Assembly (NCBI RefSeq): GCF_039691755.1
Contig: NZ_CP137552.1
Location: 3,162,001-3,226,000, forward strand
From: Halomonas sp. Bachu 37
GTDB taxonomy: Bacteria; Pseudomonadota; Gammaproteobacteria; Pseudomonadales; Halomonadaceae
Direction: 5' to 3'
DNA length: 64,000 nucleotides
The notes below the pieces were generated by a model. It saw nothing but the letters and a program-made list of their open reading frames with translations, was not told the DNA's origin and made no database searches. Made by a program: the position numbers and the translations under genes. Shown piece by piece: positions 25,320 through 34,593 of the stretch (the stretch's first letter is position 1; every line of letters starts with the position of its first letter).

Positions 25320-28300
25320 GTGATAGGTCCCGAGTATACTGAGGTTGAGAAACCCTTCATTGACCAGCTGGTGGGTCAGGGCTGGGAGTACCTGGTCGGC
25401 TCGCTGGATGATCCGGCCACCTCCCACCGCGAGAGCTTCGCCCAGGTGGTCATGGAGCCCCTGCTGCGTGAACGGCTGCACAGGATCAACCTTCGCGACG
25501 GCGAGCCCTGGCTAGACGATGCGCGCCTGGATCAGGCGGTAGCAGCAATCACCCGCCTGCCTGCCAACAAGGTGCTAGAGGCCAACCAGATCGCTACCGC
25601 GCTACTGCTGGGTGGCCTTCCGGTGGAGGGGCTGGAGGGCTGGGACGGCGGCCGTGGCCAGACCCTGCGCTATATCGACTGGGACGAGCCCGCCAATAAC
25701 GTCTTCACGGTGGTCAATCAGTTCAAGGTGAAGTGCCCGCCCGGCCACGATACCGCCAAGTGCCACGTGATCCCGGACTTGGTGTTGTTCGTCAACGGCA
25801 TCCCGCTGGTGGTGGTGGAGTGCAAGAGCCGCAGCGTGCCAGAGGGGATCAGCCAGGCGGTGGACCAACTGCGCCGCTACCACGACCAGCGCTTCCTGGA
25901 GGGCGAGGTCGGCGAGCACGAGGGCGCCCCTGCGCTTTTCGCCACCAGCCAGTTCCTGGTGGCCAGCAACTTCGATGAGGCCCGTGTCGGCACCATCGGT
26001 GCCCGCTTCGCCCACTACCTGAGCTGGAAGACGGTGACGCCTTTGCACGAAGCGGAGGTGGCCATCGGCTTGGGCGTGGCCAACCTTTCGGCCCAGCAGC
26101 GCCTTGTGGCGGGCATGCTCACCAAGAGCAACCTGCTCGACATCGTGCGCCACTACACGCTGTTCATGAACGTAGGCGGCCAGACGATCAAGCTGATGTG
26201 CCGCTACCAGCAGTTCCGCGGCGTCACCCGGGCTGTCGAGCGCCTGAAGAGCGGCAAGACCCGCCGCCAGGACGGCGAGGCCGACCGCCGTGGTGGCATC
26301 GTCTGGCACACCCAGGGCAGCGGCAAGAGCCTCTCCATGGTGTTCCTGGTGCGCAAGCTGCGCACTGACCCGACGCTGCGCCCCTTCAAGGTGGTGGTAA
26401 TCACCGACCGCAAGGACCTCCAGGCCCAGCTCTCCGCCACCGCCGAGCTCACCGGCGAGAGCGTCGAGAAGGCCGGCAATACCGCCCAACTCAAGAAGCT
26501 GCTGGGCCGCGACGGCCCCGGCTTGGTGTTCGGCACCATCCAGAAGTACCGCGATCCAGACGCCGAAAATGAGAGCGAAGCCGATGAGACGTATGTTCGC
26601 TACGATAATGGACTCGATAGCGGTCGCCGTGACGTTGCCGAACGGAGTACCTCAGCTTCGTCAAGCACACCGAAGAAGCCCTCTCTCAGCGACCCCTTCG
26701 AGGTGCTCAACACCAGCGAGGATATCCTGGTCCTGGTGGACGAGGCCCACCGTACACAGGCCGGTGACCTGCATGCCAACATGATGCGCGCCCTGCCCAA
26801 CGCCGCCCGCATCGGCTTCACGGGTACACCGATCATCATGGGCGACAAGAAGCGCACCCACGACATCTTCGGCGAGTACATCGACCGCTACACCATCAAG
26901 GAAGCGGAGCAGGACGGCGCTACGGTACCGATCCTCTATGAGGGGCGCACCGCCAAGGGGGCGATCAAGGACGGCGCCAGCCTCGACGGGCTGTTCGAGG
27001 ATCTGTTCCGCGAACACAGCAAGGATGAGCTGGAGGCGATCAAGAAGAAGTACGCCACCAAGGGGCAGATCTTCGAGGCGCCGCAGCTGATCCAGGAGAA
27101 GGCCCAGGACATCCTGCGCCACTACGTCACCCATATCCTGCCCAACGGCTACAAGGCCCAGCTGGTGGCCTACAGCCGCCGGGCGGCCCTGCGCTATTAC
27201 GAGGCCCTGGAGACGGCCCGCGCCGAGCTGCTGGAGGAGGCGCTGGCGCTCGCCCCCAAGGACAAGGCGCTGGACGACACCCAGCTACTGACGCGCCCAC
27301 CCCGTGTCAAGGCGGCGATCCAGGCCTGGCGCTACCGCAAGGTGCTGGGCGAGCTCGAGTTCGCGGTGGTGTTCAGCAGCGGCAACAACGACGACGCCAC
27401 CTGGGCCAAATGGAGCGATCACGGTGCCGTCGAGAGCCATATCAATCGCTTCAAGAAGCCGCTGCCGCTGCTGGACGACGGGGCCACCCCCAAGGACCCG
27501 GCCAAGCACGACCCGCTGGCCTTCCTGATCGTCAAGAGCATGCTGCTAACTGGCTTCGACGCCCCTATCGAGGGGGTGATGTACCTGGACCGCTCCCTGC
27601 GCGAGGCGGAGCTGCTGCAGGCCATCGCCCGGGTCAACCGCACCGGCTACGGCAAGACCCACGGCATCGTGGTGGACTACTTCGGCGTGGCCAACCACCT
27701 CAAAGAGGCACTGGCCGCCTACAGCGAGGAGGACATCGAGGGCGCCTTGCAGAGCCTCAAGGATGAGATCCCGCTGCTTCGCGATCGCCACCTGCGGGTG
27801 ATCGACGTGCTGCGCGCTCAGGGCGTGGACGACCTGGATGACACCGAGGAGGCGGTGCAAGCGCTGGCCGACGAGCGGTTGCGCGCCGAGTTCGTGGTCA
27901 AGCTCAAGGAGTTCAACCGCGGCCTGGATGACGTGCTGCCGCGCCCCGAAGGGCTGGAGTTCGTCAACGATGCCAAGCGGCTCGCTTACATCCAGGCCTT
28001 GGCCCGCAACCGCTACAAAGACACCCCGGAGCTTGGCCGTGACATCGGCAACAAGGTGCGCAAGCTGATCGACGACTACGTAATCTCGCTCGGCATCGAC
28101 CCGCGCATCCCGCCGGTGCAGCTCACCGACGCCGAGTTCGACGCGCACCTCGGCCGCCAGGTGGGGGATCGCGCCAAGGCCTCGGAGATGGAGCACGCGG
28201 TGCGCTCCCACGTCCGCAAGCACCTGGACGAGGACCCGGTGAAATACGGCCGGCTCAGCCAGCGCCTGGAGGAGCTACTGGAGCAGCTCGATGGCCAGTG

Positions 28301-28694
28301 GGCCAAGCAGGTAGAAGCCCTCAAGACACTGATCCAGCAGCTGCGCGATGGCGCCCAGGTGGAGGGGGAGGAGATCCCCGAGATGCCAGTCCACGCCGAG
28401 CCCTTCTGGCGGGAGCTGGTGGCCAGCAGCGGCCTGACAGTGGAGGAGCTGGACGAAGCCAGCGCCCAGAAGTTGCTCGAGGCCACCGAGGAGCTTGTCG
28501 GGCTGATCCAGCAGGAGATTGCCATTCCCGACTTCTGGAAGCCTTCCCACATCCCGGACCAGCAGGCCTTGCACCAGCACCTCTTTACCACCGTGGCGAT
28601 GAAGCGCCTCGTGCCCTTCGACCAGGCCAGCGAGTTAGCCCAGCGGCTGCTCGATCTCGCCCGCAGCAATTACGACAAGCTGGTGAACGCATGA
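25320..28694 (+). CDS. hsdR: Type I restriction enzyme HsdR (ATP-dependent translocase and nuclease)
   Basis: HsdR is the motor and nuclease subunit of type I restriction complexes. From GTG 25320 it has 1124 residues. It carries a PD-(D/E)XK nuclease (PDLVLFVNGIPLVVVECKS, residues ~150-168), Walker A in HTQGSGKSLSM near 330, DEAHR near 472 and motif VI in AIARVNRTGYGKTHGIVVDYFG. The frame opens at 25233, but GGAG sits 7 bases before GTG 25320 and the protein then begins PEYTEVEKPFIDQL as homologues do. The gene is intact, but hsdM is absent and hsdS is broken, so it should be inactive unless another locus supplies partners. The next gene overlaps by ATGA. Confidence 0.93.
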   Translation: MIGPEYTEVEKPFIDQLVGQGWEYLVGSLDDPATSHRESFAQVVMEPLLRERLHRINLRDGEPWLDDARLDQAVAAITRLPANKVLEANQIATALLLGGLPVEGLEGWDGGRGQTLRYIDWDEPANNVFTVVNQFKVKCPPGHDTAKCHVIPDLVLFVNGIPLVVVECKSRSVPEGISQAVDQLRRYHDQRFLEGEVGEHEGAPALFATSQFLVASNFDEARVGTIGARFAHYLSWKTVTPLHEAEVAIGLGVANLSAQQRLVAGMLTKSNLLDIVRHYTLFMNVGGQTIKLMCRYQQFRGVTRAVERLKSGKTRRQDGEADRRGGIVWHTQGSGKSLSMVFLVRKLRTDPTLRPFKVVVITDRKDLQAQLSATAELTGESVEKAGNTAQLKKLLGRDGPGLVFGTIQKYRDPDAENESEADETYVRYDNGLDSGRRDVAERSTSASSSTPKKPSLSDPFEVLNTSEDILVLVDEAHRTQAGDLHANMMRALPNAARIGFTGTPIIMGDKKRTHDIFGEYIDRYTIKEAEQDGATVPILYEGRTAKGAIKDGASLDGLFEDLFREHSKDELEAIKKKYATKGQIFEAPQLIQEKAQDILRHYVTHILPNGYKAQLVAYSRRAALRYYEALETARAELLEEALALAPKDKALDDTQLLTRPPRVKAAIQAWRYRKVLGELEFAVVFSSGNNDDATWAKWSDHGAVESHINRFKKPLPLLDDGATPKDPAKHDPLAFLIVKSMLLTGFDAPIEGVMYLDRSLREAELLQAIARVNRTGYGKTHGIVVDYFGVANHLKEALAAYSEEDIEGALQSLKDEIPLLRDRHLRVIDVLRAQGVDDLDDTEEAVQALADERLRAEFVVKLKEFNRGLDDVLPRPEGLEFVNDAKRLAYIQALARNRYKDTPELGRDIGNKVRKLIDDYVISLGIDPRIPPVQLTDAEFDAHLGRQVGDRAKASEMEHAVRSHVRKHLDEDPVKYGRLSQRLEELLEQLDGQWAKQVEALKTLIQQLRDGAQVEGEEIPEMPVHAEPFWRELVASSGLTVEELDEASAQKLLEATEELVGLIQQEIAIPDFWKPSHIPDQQALHQHLFTTVAMKRLVPFDQASELAQRLLDLARSNYDKLVNA

Positions 28695-29392
28695 TCCAAC
28701 TCGCCGTTGACGATCTTACCCTGGAGGTGCGCGTGAGCTCGCGCCGCAAGACCCTTGAGATCACCGTGGACCGCAACGGCGAGCTGGTAATAGCCGCCCC
28801 CACCGGCACCGATGAACGGCTCCTGCGCGACTTCGTGATCGAGAAGCGGCTGTGGATCTACCAGAAATTGGCCGAGAAGGCCGAGCGCCGCCGCCAACTC
28901 CCTCACAAGGAATACGTCAACGGCGAGGGTTTCCTCTACCTGGGCCGCAGCTACCGGCTCAAGCGTGTGCCTTCAGAGACCCAGGACGCCCCGCTCAAGC
29001 TCGTTGCCGGACGTTTCCATTTGCGCGAGGACGCCCTGGCTGACGCCCGGGAACACTTCGTTCGCTGGTACAGCGCCCGCGCAAGCGACTGGCTCACCAC
29101 CAGGGTGAAGGAGCACGCTCGCCGGATGGCGGTAGAGCCCGCCGGTGTGAAGGTCCAGGACCTGGGCTACCGCTGGGGCTCCTGCGGCAAGAGCAACCGG
29201 GTCTACTTCCACTGGAAGACCATCCTGCTGCCCCGCCATATCGCCGAGTACGTGGTTGCCCACGAGCTGGTCCACTTGCACGAGCCCCACCACACCCCCG
29301 CCTTCTGGCGCCGCCTGGAGCGCGCCATGCCAGACTATGAGCAGCGCAAGGGCTGGCTTGCCCGGCGCGGCATCGAAGTGGAAGGGGTTTAG
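28691..29392 (+). CDS. YgjP/DUF45-type zinc metallopeptidase coupled to hsdR
   Basis: This 233-residue protein has the HELVH zinc motif (VAHELVHLHEPHH, near residue 190) and the LGYRWGSCG segment typical of YgjP/DUF45 M48-like peptidases. Its ATG overlaps the hsdR stop (ATGA), so the two are co-translated. Such peptidases are frequent last genes in type I restriction operons, where their role is not known; control of HsdR by proteolysis is a guess. It is the last gene of the island before the repeats and tRNA-Arg. Confidence 0.85.
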   Translation: MIQLAVDDLTLEVRVSSRRKTLEITVDRNGELVIAAPTGTDERLLRDFVIEKRLWIYQKLAEKAERRRQLPHKEYVNGEGFLYLGRSYRLKRVPSETQDAPLKLVAGRFHLREDALADAREHFVRWYSARASDWLTTRVKEHARRMAVEPAGVKVQDLGYRWGSCGKSNRVYFHWKTILLPRHIAEYVVAHELVHLHEPHHTPAFWRRLERAMPDYEQRKGWLARRGIEVEGV

Positions 29393-29402
29393 GTTTCTTA
29401 CT

Positions 29403-29508
29403 TGTGACCAATGTTGTGACCACAAAAAGCCAGTGGTCATATCCAAAAAAGAGAACAAGAGATGCGATATGGAAGGCGTGGTCACGATTTGGTCACAGGA
29501 TGGTCACA
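29403..29508. repeat. TGGTCAC repeat cluster at the island end (likely integrase/excisionase arm sites)
   Basis: Three direct TGGTCAC copies start at 29479, 29490 and 29501, exactly 11 bases apart. Two inverted TGTGACCA copies start at 29403 and 29415, and a partial TGGTCA at 29434. The cluster fills the gap between the last island gene and tRNA-Arg. Regularly spaced short repeats beside a tRNA are typical of arm-type sites for tyrosine integrases or excisionases. No integrase gene remains in the window. Confidence 0.6.
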
Positions 29509-29511
29509 GAC

Positions 29512-29546
29512 AAAAAATAAGGGCCTACGCGTTAACGTAAGCCCTT
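29512..29546 (-). terminator. tRNA-Arg terminator
   Basis: On the minus strand the hairpin arms AAGGGC and GCCCTT, with an inner ACG/CGT pairing around TTAACG, are followed by ATTTTTT. It lies just downstream of the tRNA and just inside the island end. Confidence 0.7.
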
Positions 29547-29554
29547 GATATTCT

Positions 29555-29631
29555 TGGCGCGCCCGGCAGGATTTGAACCTGCGACCCTCGGCTTCGGAGG
29601 CCGATACTCTATCCAACTGAGCTACGGGCGC
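29555..29631 (-). tRNA. tRNA-Arg (anticodon CCG), CCA encoded
   Basis: The 77-base minus-strand sequence folds into a full cloverleaf. It has a 7-bp acceptor stem GCGCCCG/CGGGCGC, a D arm GCTC...GAGT, an anticodon arm TCGGC-CTCCGAA-GCCGA with anticodon CCG, and a T arm GCAGG-TTCAAAT-CCTGC, ending in discriminator G and an encoded CCA. It reads CGG codons. Its 3' end faces the island, the usual position of a tRNA used as an integration site. Confidence 0.97.
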
Positions 29632-29784
29632 ATTGCGTCCTAAAACGCGTGCGTATCGTAACCGTACAGGCGGTGTGTGTCCAGCCACGGGGCCGGCCGG
29701 CGGCCAGAAAGTCGATTGACCGCTCTCGCCGGGCTGGTGCATGCTTTCCCGGCAGTATCGCTCTACCTTTACAGGAAAACCATA

Positions 29785-30780
29785 ATGAAAAAACTCGCTT
29801 TTACCACGCTGACGCTCACCCTTCCCCTGGCTGCGGCCGGTATGGCTTTCGCCAATGATTTCACCGATATGGAGCCGGTTACATTGCGCCTGGCCCATGT
29901 GGTCAACGAGCAGGATGGCTTTCATGTTGCCGCCACCAAGTTCGAGGAGCTCGTTGAGGCGCGCACCGACGGCAAGGTGGATATCGAGATCTACCCCAAT
30001 GCCTCATTGGGTGACGAGCGCACGCTACTGGAAGGCATGCAGATCGGCACCGTCGACATGGGCGTGATCACCAACGGTCCGGTGGCCAACTTCGTCGAGG
30101 AGATGGCGGTATTTGAACTGCCGTTTCTGTTCCCCTCTCCGGAAGCCGCCTATGAAGTACTCGATGGGGAGATCGGCCAGGAGCTGCTGGACAAGCTTGC
30201 CGAGGTCAACCTCAAGGGCCTGGCCTATGCCGAGCGTGGCTTTCGCAACCTGACCAATAGCGAACGCGCGGTGAACACGCCGGAAGATCTCGACGGCCTG
30301 CGCATTCGTGTGATGGAGAACCCGGTCTACACCGATACCTTCCGCGAGTTGGGCGCCAATGCGGTCCCGATGGCCTGGACCGAAGCGCTTACCGCGATGC
30401 AGCAGGGCACCATCGATGGTCAGGAAAACCCGGTAAATGTGATTCACTCGTTCAACCTGGACGAGACCCAGAGCTACATGACTCTCACCCGCCACACCTA
30501 TGCGCCGGCGATTTTCGTCATGGGCATGCCGGCCTGGAACCAGCTGCCGCCAGCGGCTCAAGAGGTCTTGACCGAGGCCGCCCAAGAAGCCGCTGAGCAT
30601 GAGCGTCAGGTCAATGCCGAAATGGAAAGCGAGCAACTGGCCGAACTGCGCGAGGCGGGCATGGAAATCAACGATTCTCCCGACCTTGAAGCCTTCCAGT
30701 CAGCCGTGGTGCCCGTTTACGAGAAGTACGGCGACCAGTTCGGGGATTACCTGGAGCGTATCCGGGCCACGCTGCAGTAA
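29785..30780 (+). CDS. dctP: Orphan DctP-type TRAP transporter solute-binding protein
   Basis: This 331-residue periplasmic binding protein has an N-terminal signal peptide (MKKLAFTTLTLTLPLAAAGMAF, then an NA junction). It has the DctP landmarks NASLGDERTLLEGMQIGTVDM and QQGTIDGQENPVN, with the carboxylate-binding Arg in GLRIRVMENP. ATG 29785 follows ACAGGAAA; the upstream open frame is not native. No DctQ or DctM gene adjoins it. It is very similar to the binding protein at 33565, so it may serve that transporter with a different substrate range. A LysR gene follows on the same strand. Confidence 0.9.
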   Translation: MKKLAFTTLTLTLPLAAAGMAFANDFTDMEPVTLRLAHVVNEQDGFHVAATKFEELVEARTDGKVDIEIYPNASLGDERTLLEGMQIGTVDMGVITNGPVANFVEEMAVFELPFLFPSPEAAYEVLDGEIGQELLDKLAEVNLKGLAYAERGFRNLTNSERAVNTPEDLDGLRIRVMENPVYTDTFRELGANAVPMAWTEALTAMQQGTIDGQENPVNVIHSFNLDETQSYMTLTRHTYAPAIFVMGMPAWNQLPPAAQEVLTEAAQEAAEHERQVNAEMESEQLAELREAGMEINDSPDLEAFQSAVVPVYEKYGDQFGDYLERIRATLQ

Positions 30781-30819
30781 CGGCTTGGGCTTGCCGGGCT
30801 GGTAAAAGGAAGGACTGAC

Positions 30820-30858
30820 GGCTGTTCACGCGGTATTAATGGACTCGCGTGAACAGCC
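30820..30858. promoter_or_regulatory. 13-bp perfect inverted repeat before the LysR gene
   Basis: GGCTGTTCACGCG (30820-30832) and CGCGTGAACAGCC (30846-30858) flank a 13-base AT-rich loop. No T-run follows, so a factor-independent terminator is doubtful. It could be a dctP attenuator or an operator for the LysR protein. It covers the GTG at 30849, which argues against that codon as a start. Confidence 0.5.
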
Positions 30859-30881
30859 TTGGCGATCAAGAGACGTGCCTG

Positions 30882-31841
30882 ATGGCGGAAACAACCGATA
30901 TAAAACTGGCGACGAGGCTCAACAAGATAAACCTCAATTTATTATTGGTGTTTCATACGCTCTACCGGAAAAGAAGTTTGACGCTTACTGCGGAATCGCT
31001 CTGCCTGAGTCAACCCGCTGTCAGCCACTCACTGAAGAAGCTCCGCTTGTTGATGGGTGACCCGCTATTCATCAAGGGCGTGGACGGCATGCAGCCGACG
31101 CCACTTGCCCGGCGTATGGATTCTGCCGTGGCAAAGGGGTTGTTCTATTTCGACCAGGCGGTTCACAGCAATAGCGAGTTCTCACCCGCCACCTCGAAAC
31201 GGGAGTTTCGCGTCAGCCTGGCGGATTATGTTAGCCAGCAGCTGCAACCCAAGCTTATCCAGCACTGCCTGGAGCACGCACCGGGCTTGTGTTTCAACCT
31301 GCTGTCGACGCGCATCGCCAGCGCCGAAGGAGCCCAGCAGGTCCTGCAGGCGCACGATATCGACCTTGCCGTGGTGCAGCTAGAAACCCTGCCGCTCACC
31401 TCCCATCATGAGTATCTGTTCGACGATGCGATTGGTTGTGTCGGCGATGCCATACTGCATGGCGAGAGCAGTCACATCCCCCTCGAGACGTTTCTCGATA
31501 CTCCGCAAGTGGCGCTATCCCATCGCGAGGACAGCCCATCGCTGATCAATGAACGATTGCAGAAACTGGGGCTGGAGCGACGAATCGTGGCCAAGACCTC
31601 CTACATCAATCCGCTACAGGAAATACTGGCATCGACCAATCTGCTCTGCGTGGTCACGGAGAGCGCCGCCCGAGTGATATGCCGCAACAACACCTTGAAG
31701 TTCTACTCGCTGCCTCTGGACGTGCCGGCGTTCAAGGTATGCCTCTGCTGGGATGAAAGGAAGGATCACGACTCGGGCATACACTGGTTGCGAAAACTGG
31801 TCAGGGAACTGATAGCACCAGCTCCCTCCAGTGGTTCTTGA
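30882..31841 (+). CDS. LysR-family transcriptional regulator
   Basis: This ~319-residue regulator has the N-terminal winged helix (LTAESLCLSQPAVSHSLKKL, RLLMGDPLFIK) and a LysR co-inducer domain. The start is set at ATG 30882, not the upstream GTG 30849, which lies inside a hairpin arm. It sits between an orphan TRAP binding protein and a flavin oxidoreductase and precedes a full TRAP operon. It likely controls uptake and oxidation of the shared substrate. The inducer is unknown. Confidence 0.88.
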   Translation: MAETTDIKLATRLNKINLNLLLVFHTLYRKRSLTLTAESLCLSQPAVSHSLKKLRLLMGDPLFIKGVDGMQPTPLARRMDSAVAKGLFYFDQAVHSNSEFSPATSKREFRVSLADYVSQQLQPKLIQHCLEHAPGLCFNLLSTRIASAEGAQQVLQAHDIDLAVVQLETLPLTSHHEYLFDDAIGCVGDAILHGESSHIPLETFLDTPQVALSHREDSPSLINERLQKLGLERRIVAKTSYINPLQEILASTNLLCVVTESAARVICRNNTLKFYSLPLDVPAFKVCLCWDERKDHDSGIHWLRKLVRELIAPAPSSGS

Positions 31842-31886
31842 ACGGGAAGACACGCGGGCTCGCATCAACTCGACCCGGTTTTCACT

Positions 31887-33272
31887 TCAATCGAGTGCCA
31901 CGACCTTGCCAGGGTTCAACAGGCCCTTGGGGTCGAGCGCGATTTTCATGCGCTTCATCAGGGCAATCTCCTCGCTGGAGCGGGAAATGTTCAGATAATC
32001 GCGCTTTTCCAGGCCGATGCCGTGTTCGGCGGAAACGGAGCCGCCGTACTCTTTCAGCGGGGAATAGACCAGTTGCTCGACTTGGCGGCGGCTTTCGGGG
32101 CTATCGTCACGCACGGTGATCATGATGTGCAGGTTGCCATCGCCGAGATGGCCGAACACCACCATCTTTCCTGTCTCGGGCCACTGCGCCTCGAGATCTT
32201 GCTCCAGCGTTTCGACGTAGGCCTCCATATGGGGAATCGGCAGGCTGACATCGTAGGAGAACATCGGCTTGAGCTCTTTCACCAGCACTTCGATATCTTC
32301 CCGGATCGCCCAGATGCCCTGGCGCTGGGAGCTGGAATTGGCCAGCACGGCGTCGGTGATCAAGCCCGCTTCCAGCGCTTTCTGCAGGATCTGCGAGAAG
32401 TACTCGGCATCACGGGTTTCATCCAGGCCCAGGGTTTCGATGATGGCGTAGAAGGGCGAGTCGTCGGCCAACAAAGGCATATGCTTGCCGCTCTCGGTGG
32501 TCATCAGCTTGTAGTGGTTGTTCCACAACGCCTCGAAGGCGCTGAGTCCAAGCTCATGGGAGACCAGACCCAGCAATTGGGTCAAGGCATCGAAGGAGGG
32601 CACCGCGACCAGGGCCGTCTGTTCGCTGGGCATGCGCGGCTGCAGCCTGAGCACGGCTCGGGTGACGATACCCAGCGTGCCTTCGCTGCCGATGAATAGC
32701 TGTTTCAGGTCGTAGCCGGCGTTGTTCTTCAGCATCTTGTTCAGCGAGCTGACCACGGTGCCGTCGCTGAGCACGGCTTCCAGTCCCAGCACTTGCTGGC
32801 GCATCATGCCGTAGCGTATGACTCGAATTCCCCCCGCATTGGTGGCGATATTGCCGCCGATGGTGCAGGAGCCCCTGGCGCCGAGGTCGAGAGGAAACTG
32901 CATGTCGATCTCTTCCGCGGCCTCCTGCACATGCTGAAGGGTCACACCGGCCTGAACCTGGATCGTCGAGCCGACGGGGTCGACCTCCTCGATCCGGTTC
33001 ATCCGTTCCAGCGATATCACCAGCTCATCCGGAGCTGCTTCGCCGCCATGGACGATGCCGGTCATGCCGCCGTGGGTCACCACGGGCTGGTCGGCCTGAT
33101 AACACAAGGCCAGCACCTGGCTTAGCTGTTCGGTGCTGCGGGGTCTGACGATCGCCTTGGCACGGCAAGGGGCGCCCGTAAACCAGTCCACGCTACGCTG
33201 CGAGACGTCTTCACCGAGCAGCATACCCTCGGTACCGACGATCGCCATCAGGTCGTTCAGCAACTTGTCCAT
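31887..33272 (-). CDS. GlcD-like FAD-linked D-2-hydroxyacid dehydrogenase
   Basis: This 461-residue flavoprotein of the vanillyl-alcohol-oxidase/PCMH type has an N-terminal FAD domain (residues ~40-215, with ARGSCTIGGNIATNAGG and GSEGTLGIVT). Its C-terminal cap has the metal-site motifs FGHLGDGNLH and SAEHGIG. Such enzymes oxidise D-lactate, glycolate or D-2-hydroxyglutarate and pass electrons to quinone, cytochrome or another carrier. Which substrate applies is not readable here. It is divergent from the dctPQM operon, suggesting that the TRAP system imports its substrate. Confidence 0.88.
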   Translation of the reverse strand: MDKLLNDLMAIVGTEGMLLGEDVSQRSVDWFTGAPCRAKAIVRPRSTEQLSQVLALCYQADQPVVTHGGMTGIVHGGEAAPDELVISLERMNRIEEVDPVGSTIQVQAGVTLQHVQEAAEEIDMQFPLDLGARGSCTIGGNIATNAGGIRVIRYGMMRQQVLGLEAVLSDGTVVSSLNKMLKNNAGYDLKQLFIGSEGTLGIVTRAVLRLQPRMPSEQTALVAVPSFDALTQLLGLVSHELGLSAFEALWNNHYKLMTTESGKHMPLLADDSPFYAIIETLGLDETRDAEYFSQILQKALEAGLITDAVLANSSSQRQGIWAIREDIEVLVKELKPMFSYDVSLPIPHMEAYVETLEQDLEAQWPETGKMVVFGHLGDGNLHIMITVRDDSPESRRQVEQLVYSPLKEYGGSVSAEHGIGLEKRDYLNISRSSEEIALMKRMKIALDPKGLLNPGKVVALD

Positions 33273-33564
33273 TTGTTATTCCTGTTTCAGCTGGCTAGGC
33301 CATTGGTAGAAGGGCCCGGCAGCCTCGCCAGCCTTTGCAATCTTCTCCAAGGGCATTTCAAACATGGATAGAGGCTTGCAGGCTAGCGCCAACCGGTATC
33401 TCGCTCAAGCCCAAGTTCTATAAAGATTTTTTGCATCAATACGATGAATAGGGGAATAACAATAAGTAATTTGTCCCGCAAGGACGATGTGGTATAGATG
33501 AAGCCCGTTAAACACTAAAAACGCCATATAACACAACAAGATTTGCTGACACTCAGGAGAACAT

Positions 33565-34593
33565 GTGAGAAACCTCGCCCGTCACGCCGCTTCCGCGTCT
33601 TCCAGCCGACTCCAGCAGTTAACCGTTAGCGTTGCCTGCGCGGGGCTGCTCGGTCTTCCTCTGACCGCTCACGCCGAGGAGATCGCCCCCACCACCCTGC
33701 GCCTTGCCACCGTGGTGAATACGGAAGACACCTACCATATCGCCGCCGAGCGCTTTCAGCAGCTGGTCAGTGAAGAGAGCGATGGTGCAGTGACCATCGA
33801 GATCTACCCCAATGCCACCCTTGGCGATGAGCGCACCCTGCTGGAAGGCATGCAGATCGGTACCGTCGACATGGGCGTGATCACCAACGGGCCGGTGGCG
33901 AACTTCGTCGACGCGTTTTCCGTCTTCGAACTGCCGTTCCTGTTTCCCACCGCCGAGGCCGCCTATTCGGTGCTGGATGGCGAGATCGGCCAGGAGATCC
34001 TGCGCAAGCTGGAGGAAGTCAATCTCAAGGGGCTGGCCTACGCCGAACGCGGATTTCGCAATATCACCAATAGCCAGAACGCGATCAACGAGCCCGCCGA
34101 CCTCGACGGCTTGACCCTGCGTGTCATCGAGAACGAAGTCTACGTCGACACCTTCCGCGAACTCGGCGCCAACGCCGTGCCCATGGCCTGGACAGAAGCG
34201 CTTACCGCGCTACAGCAAGGCACTATCGACGGCCAGGAAAACCCGGTGAACGCCATCCATGCCTTCAACCTGGCGGAAACCCAGGATTACCTGACCATGA
34301 CGCGGCACATCTATGCCCCGGCACTGTTCATCATGAGCCTGCCGGCCTGGAACGGTCTTCAGGAAGAAGTGCAGGAAATCGTGCTGGACGCCGCACAGCA
34401 AGCCTCCGCCTACGCCAGGGAACAGAACGCCGTCATGGAGGCCGAACAGCTGGCCGAACTGCGCGAAGCGGGCATGGAGATCAACGAGTCGCCCGATATC
34501 GCCGCGTTCCAGGAAGCCGTTGCGCCGGTGTACGATAAGTACGGCGACCAGTTCGGCAATTACCTGCAGCGCATCCAGGAGGAAGTAAAGTAA
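33565..34593 (+). CDS. dctP: DctP-type TRAP transporter solute-binding protein
   Basis: This 342-residue periplasmic receptor starts at GTG 33565 (CAGGAGAA upstream; the ATG two bases earlier is followed at once by a stop). A long signal peptide reaches to about residue 33 (LPLTAHAEE). It shares the blocks NATLGDERTLLEGMQIGTVDM and QQGTIDGQENPVN with the orphan paralogue at 29785. The DctQ gene follows without a gap, and all three TRAP parts are present in one operon. Confidence 0.93.
   Translation: MRNLARHAASASSSRLQQLTVSVACAGLLGLPLTAHAEEIAPTTLRLATVVNTEDTYHIAAERFQQLVSEESDGAVTIEIYPNATLGDERTLLEGMQIGTVDMGVITNGPVANFVDAFSVFELPFLFPTAEAAYSVLDGEIGQEILRKLEEVNLKGLAYAERGFRNITNSQNAINEPADLDGLTLRVIENEVYVDTFRELGANAVPMAWTEALTALQQGTIDGQENPVNAIHAFNLAETQDYLTMTRHIYAPALFIMSLPAWNGLQEEVQEIVLDAAQQASAYAREQNAVMEAEQLAELREAGMEINESPDIAAFQEAVAPVYDKYGDQFGNYLQRIQEEVK

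Noticed and set aside
25602..26489. 295-codon frame opposite hsdR
   Set aside because: It is antisense to the conserved nuclease and helicase motifs of HsdR; the composition is typical of a shadow frame.
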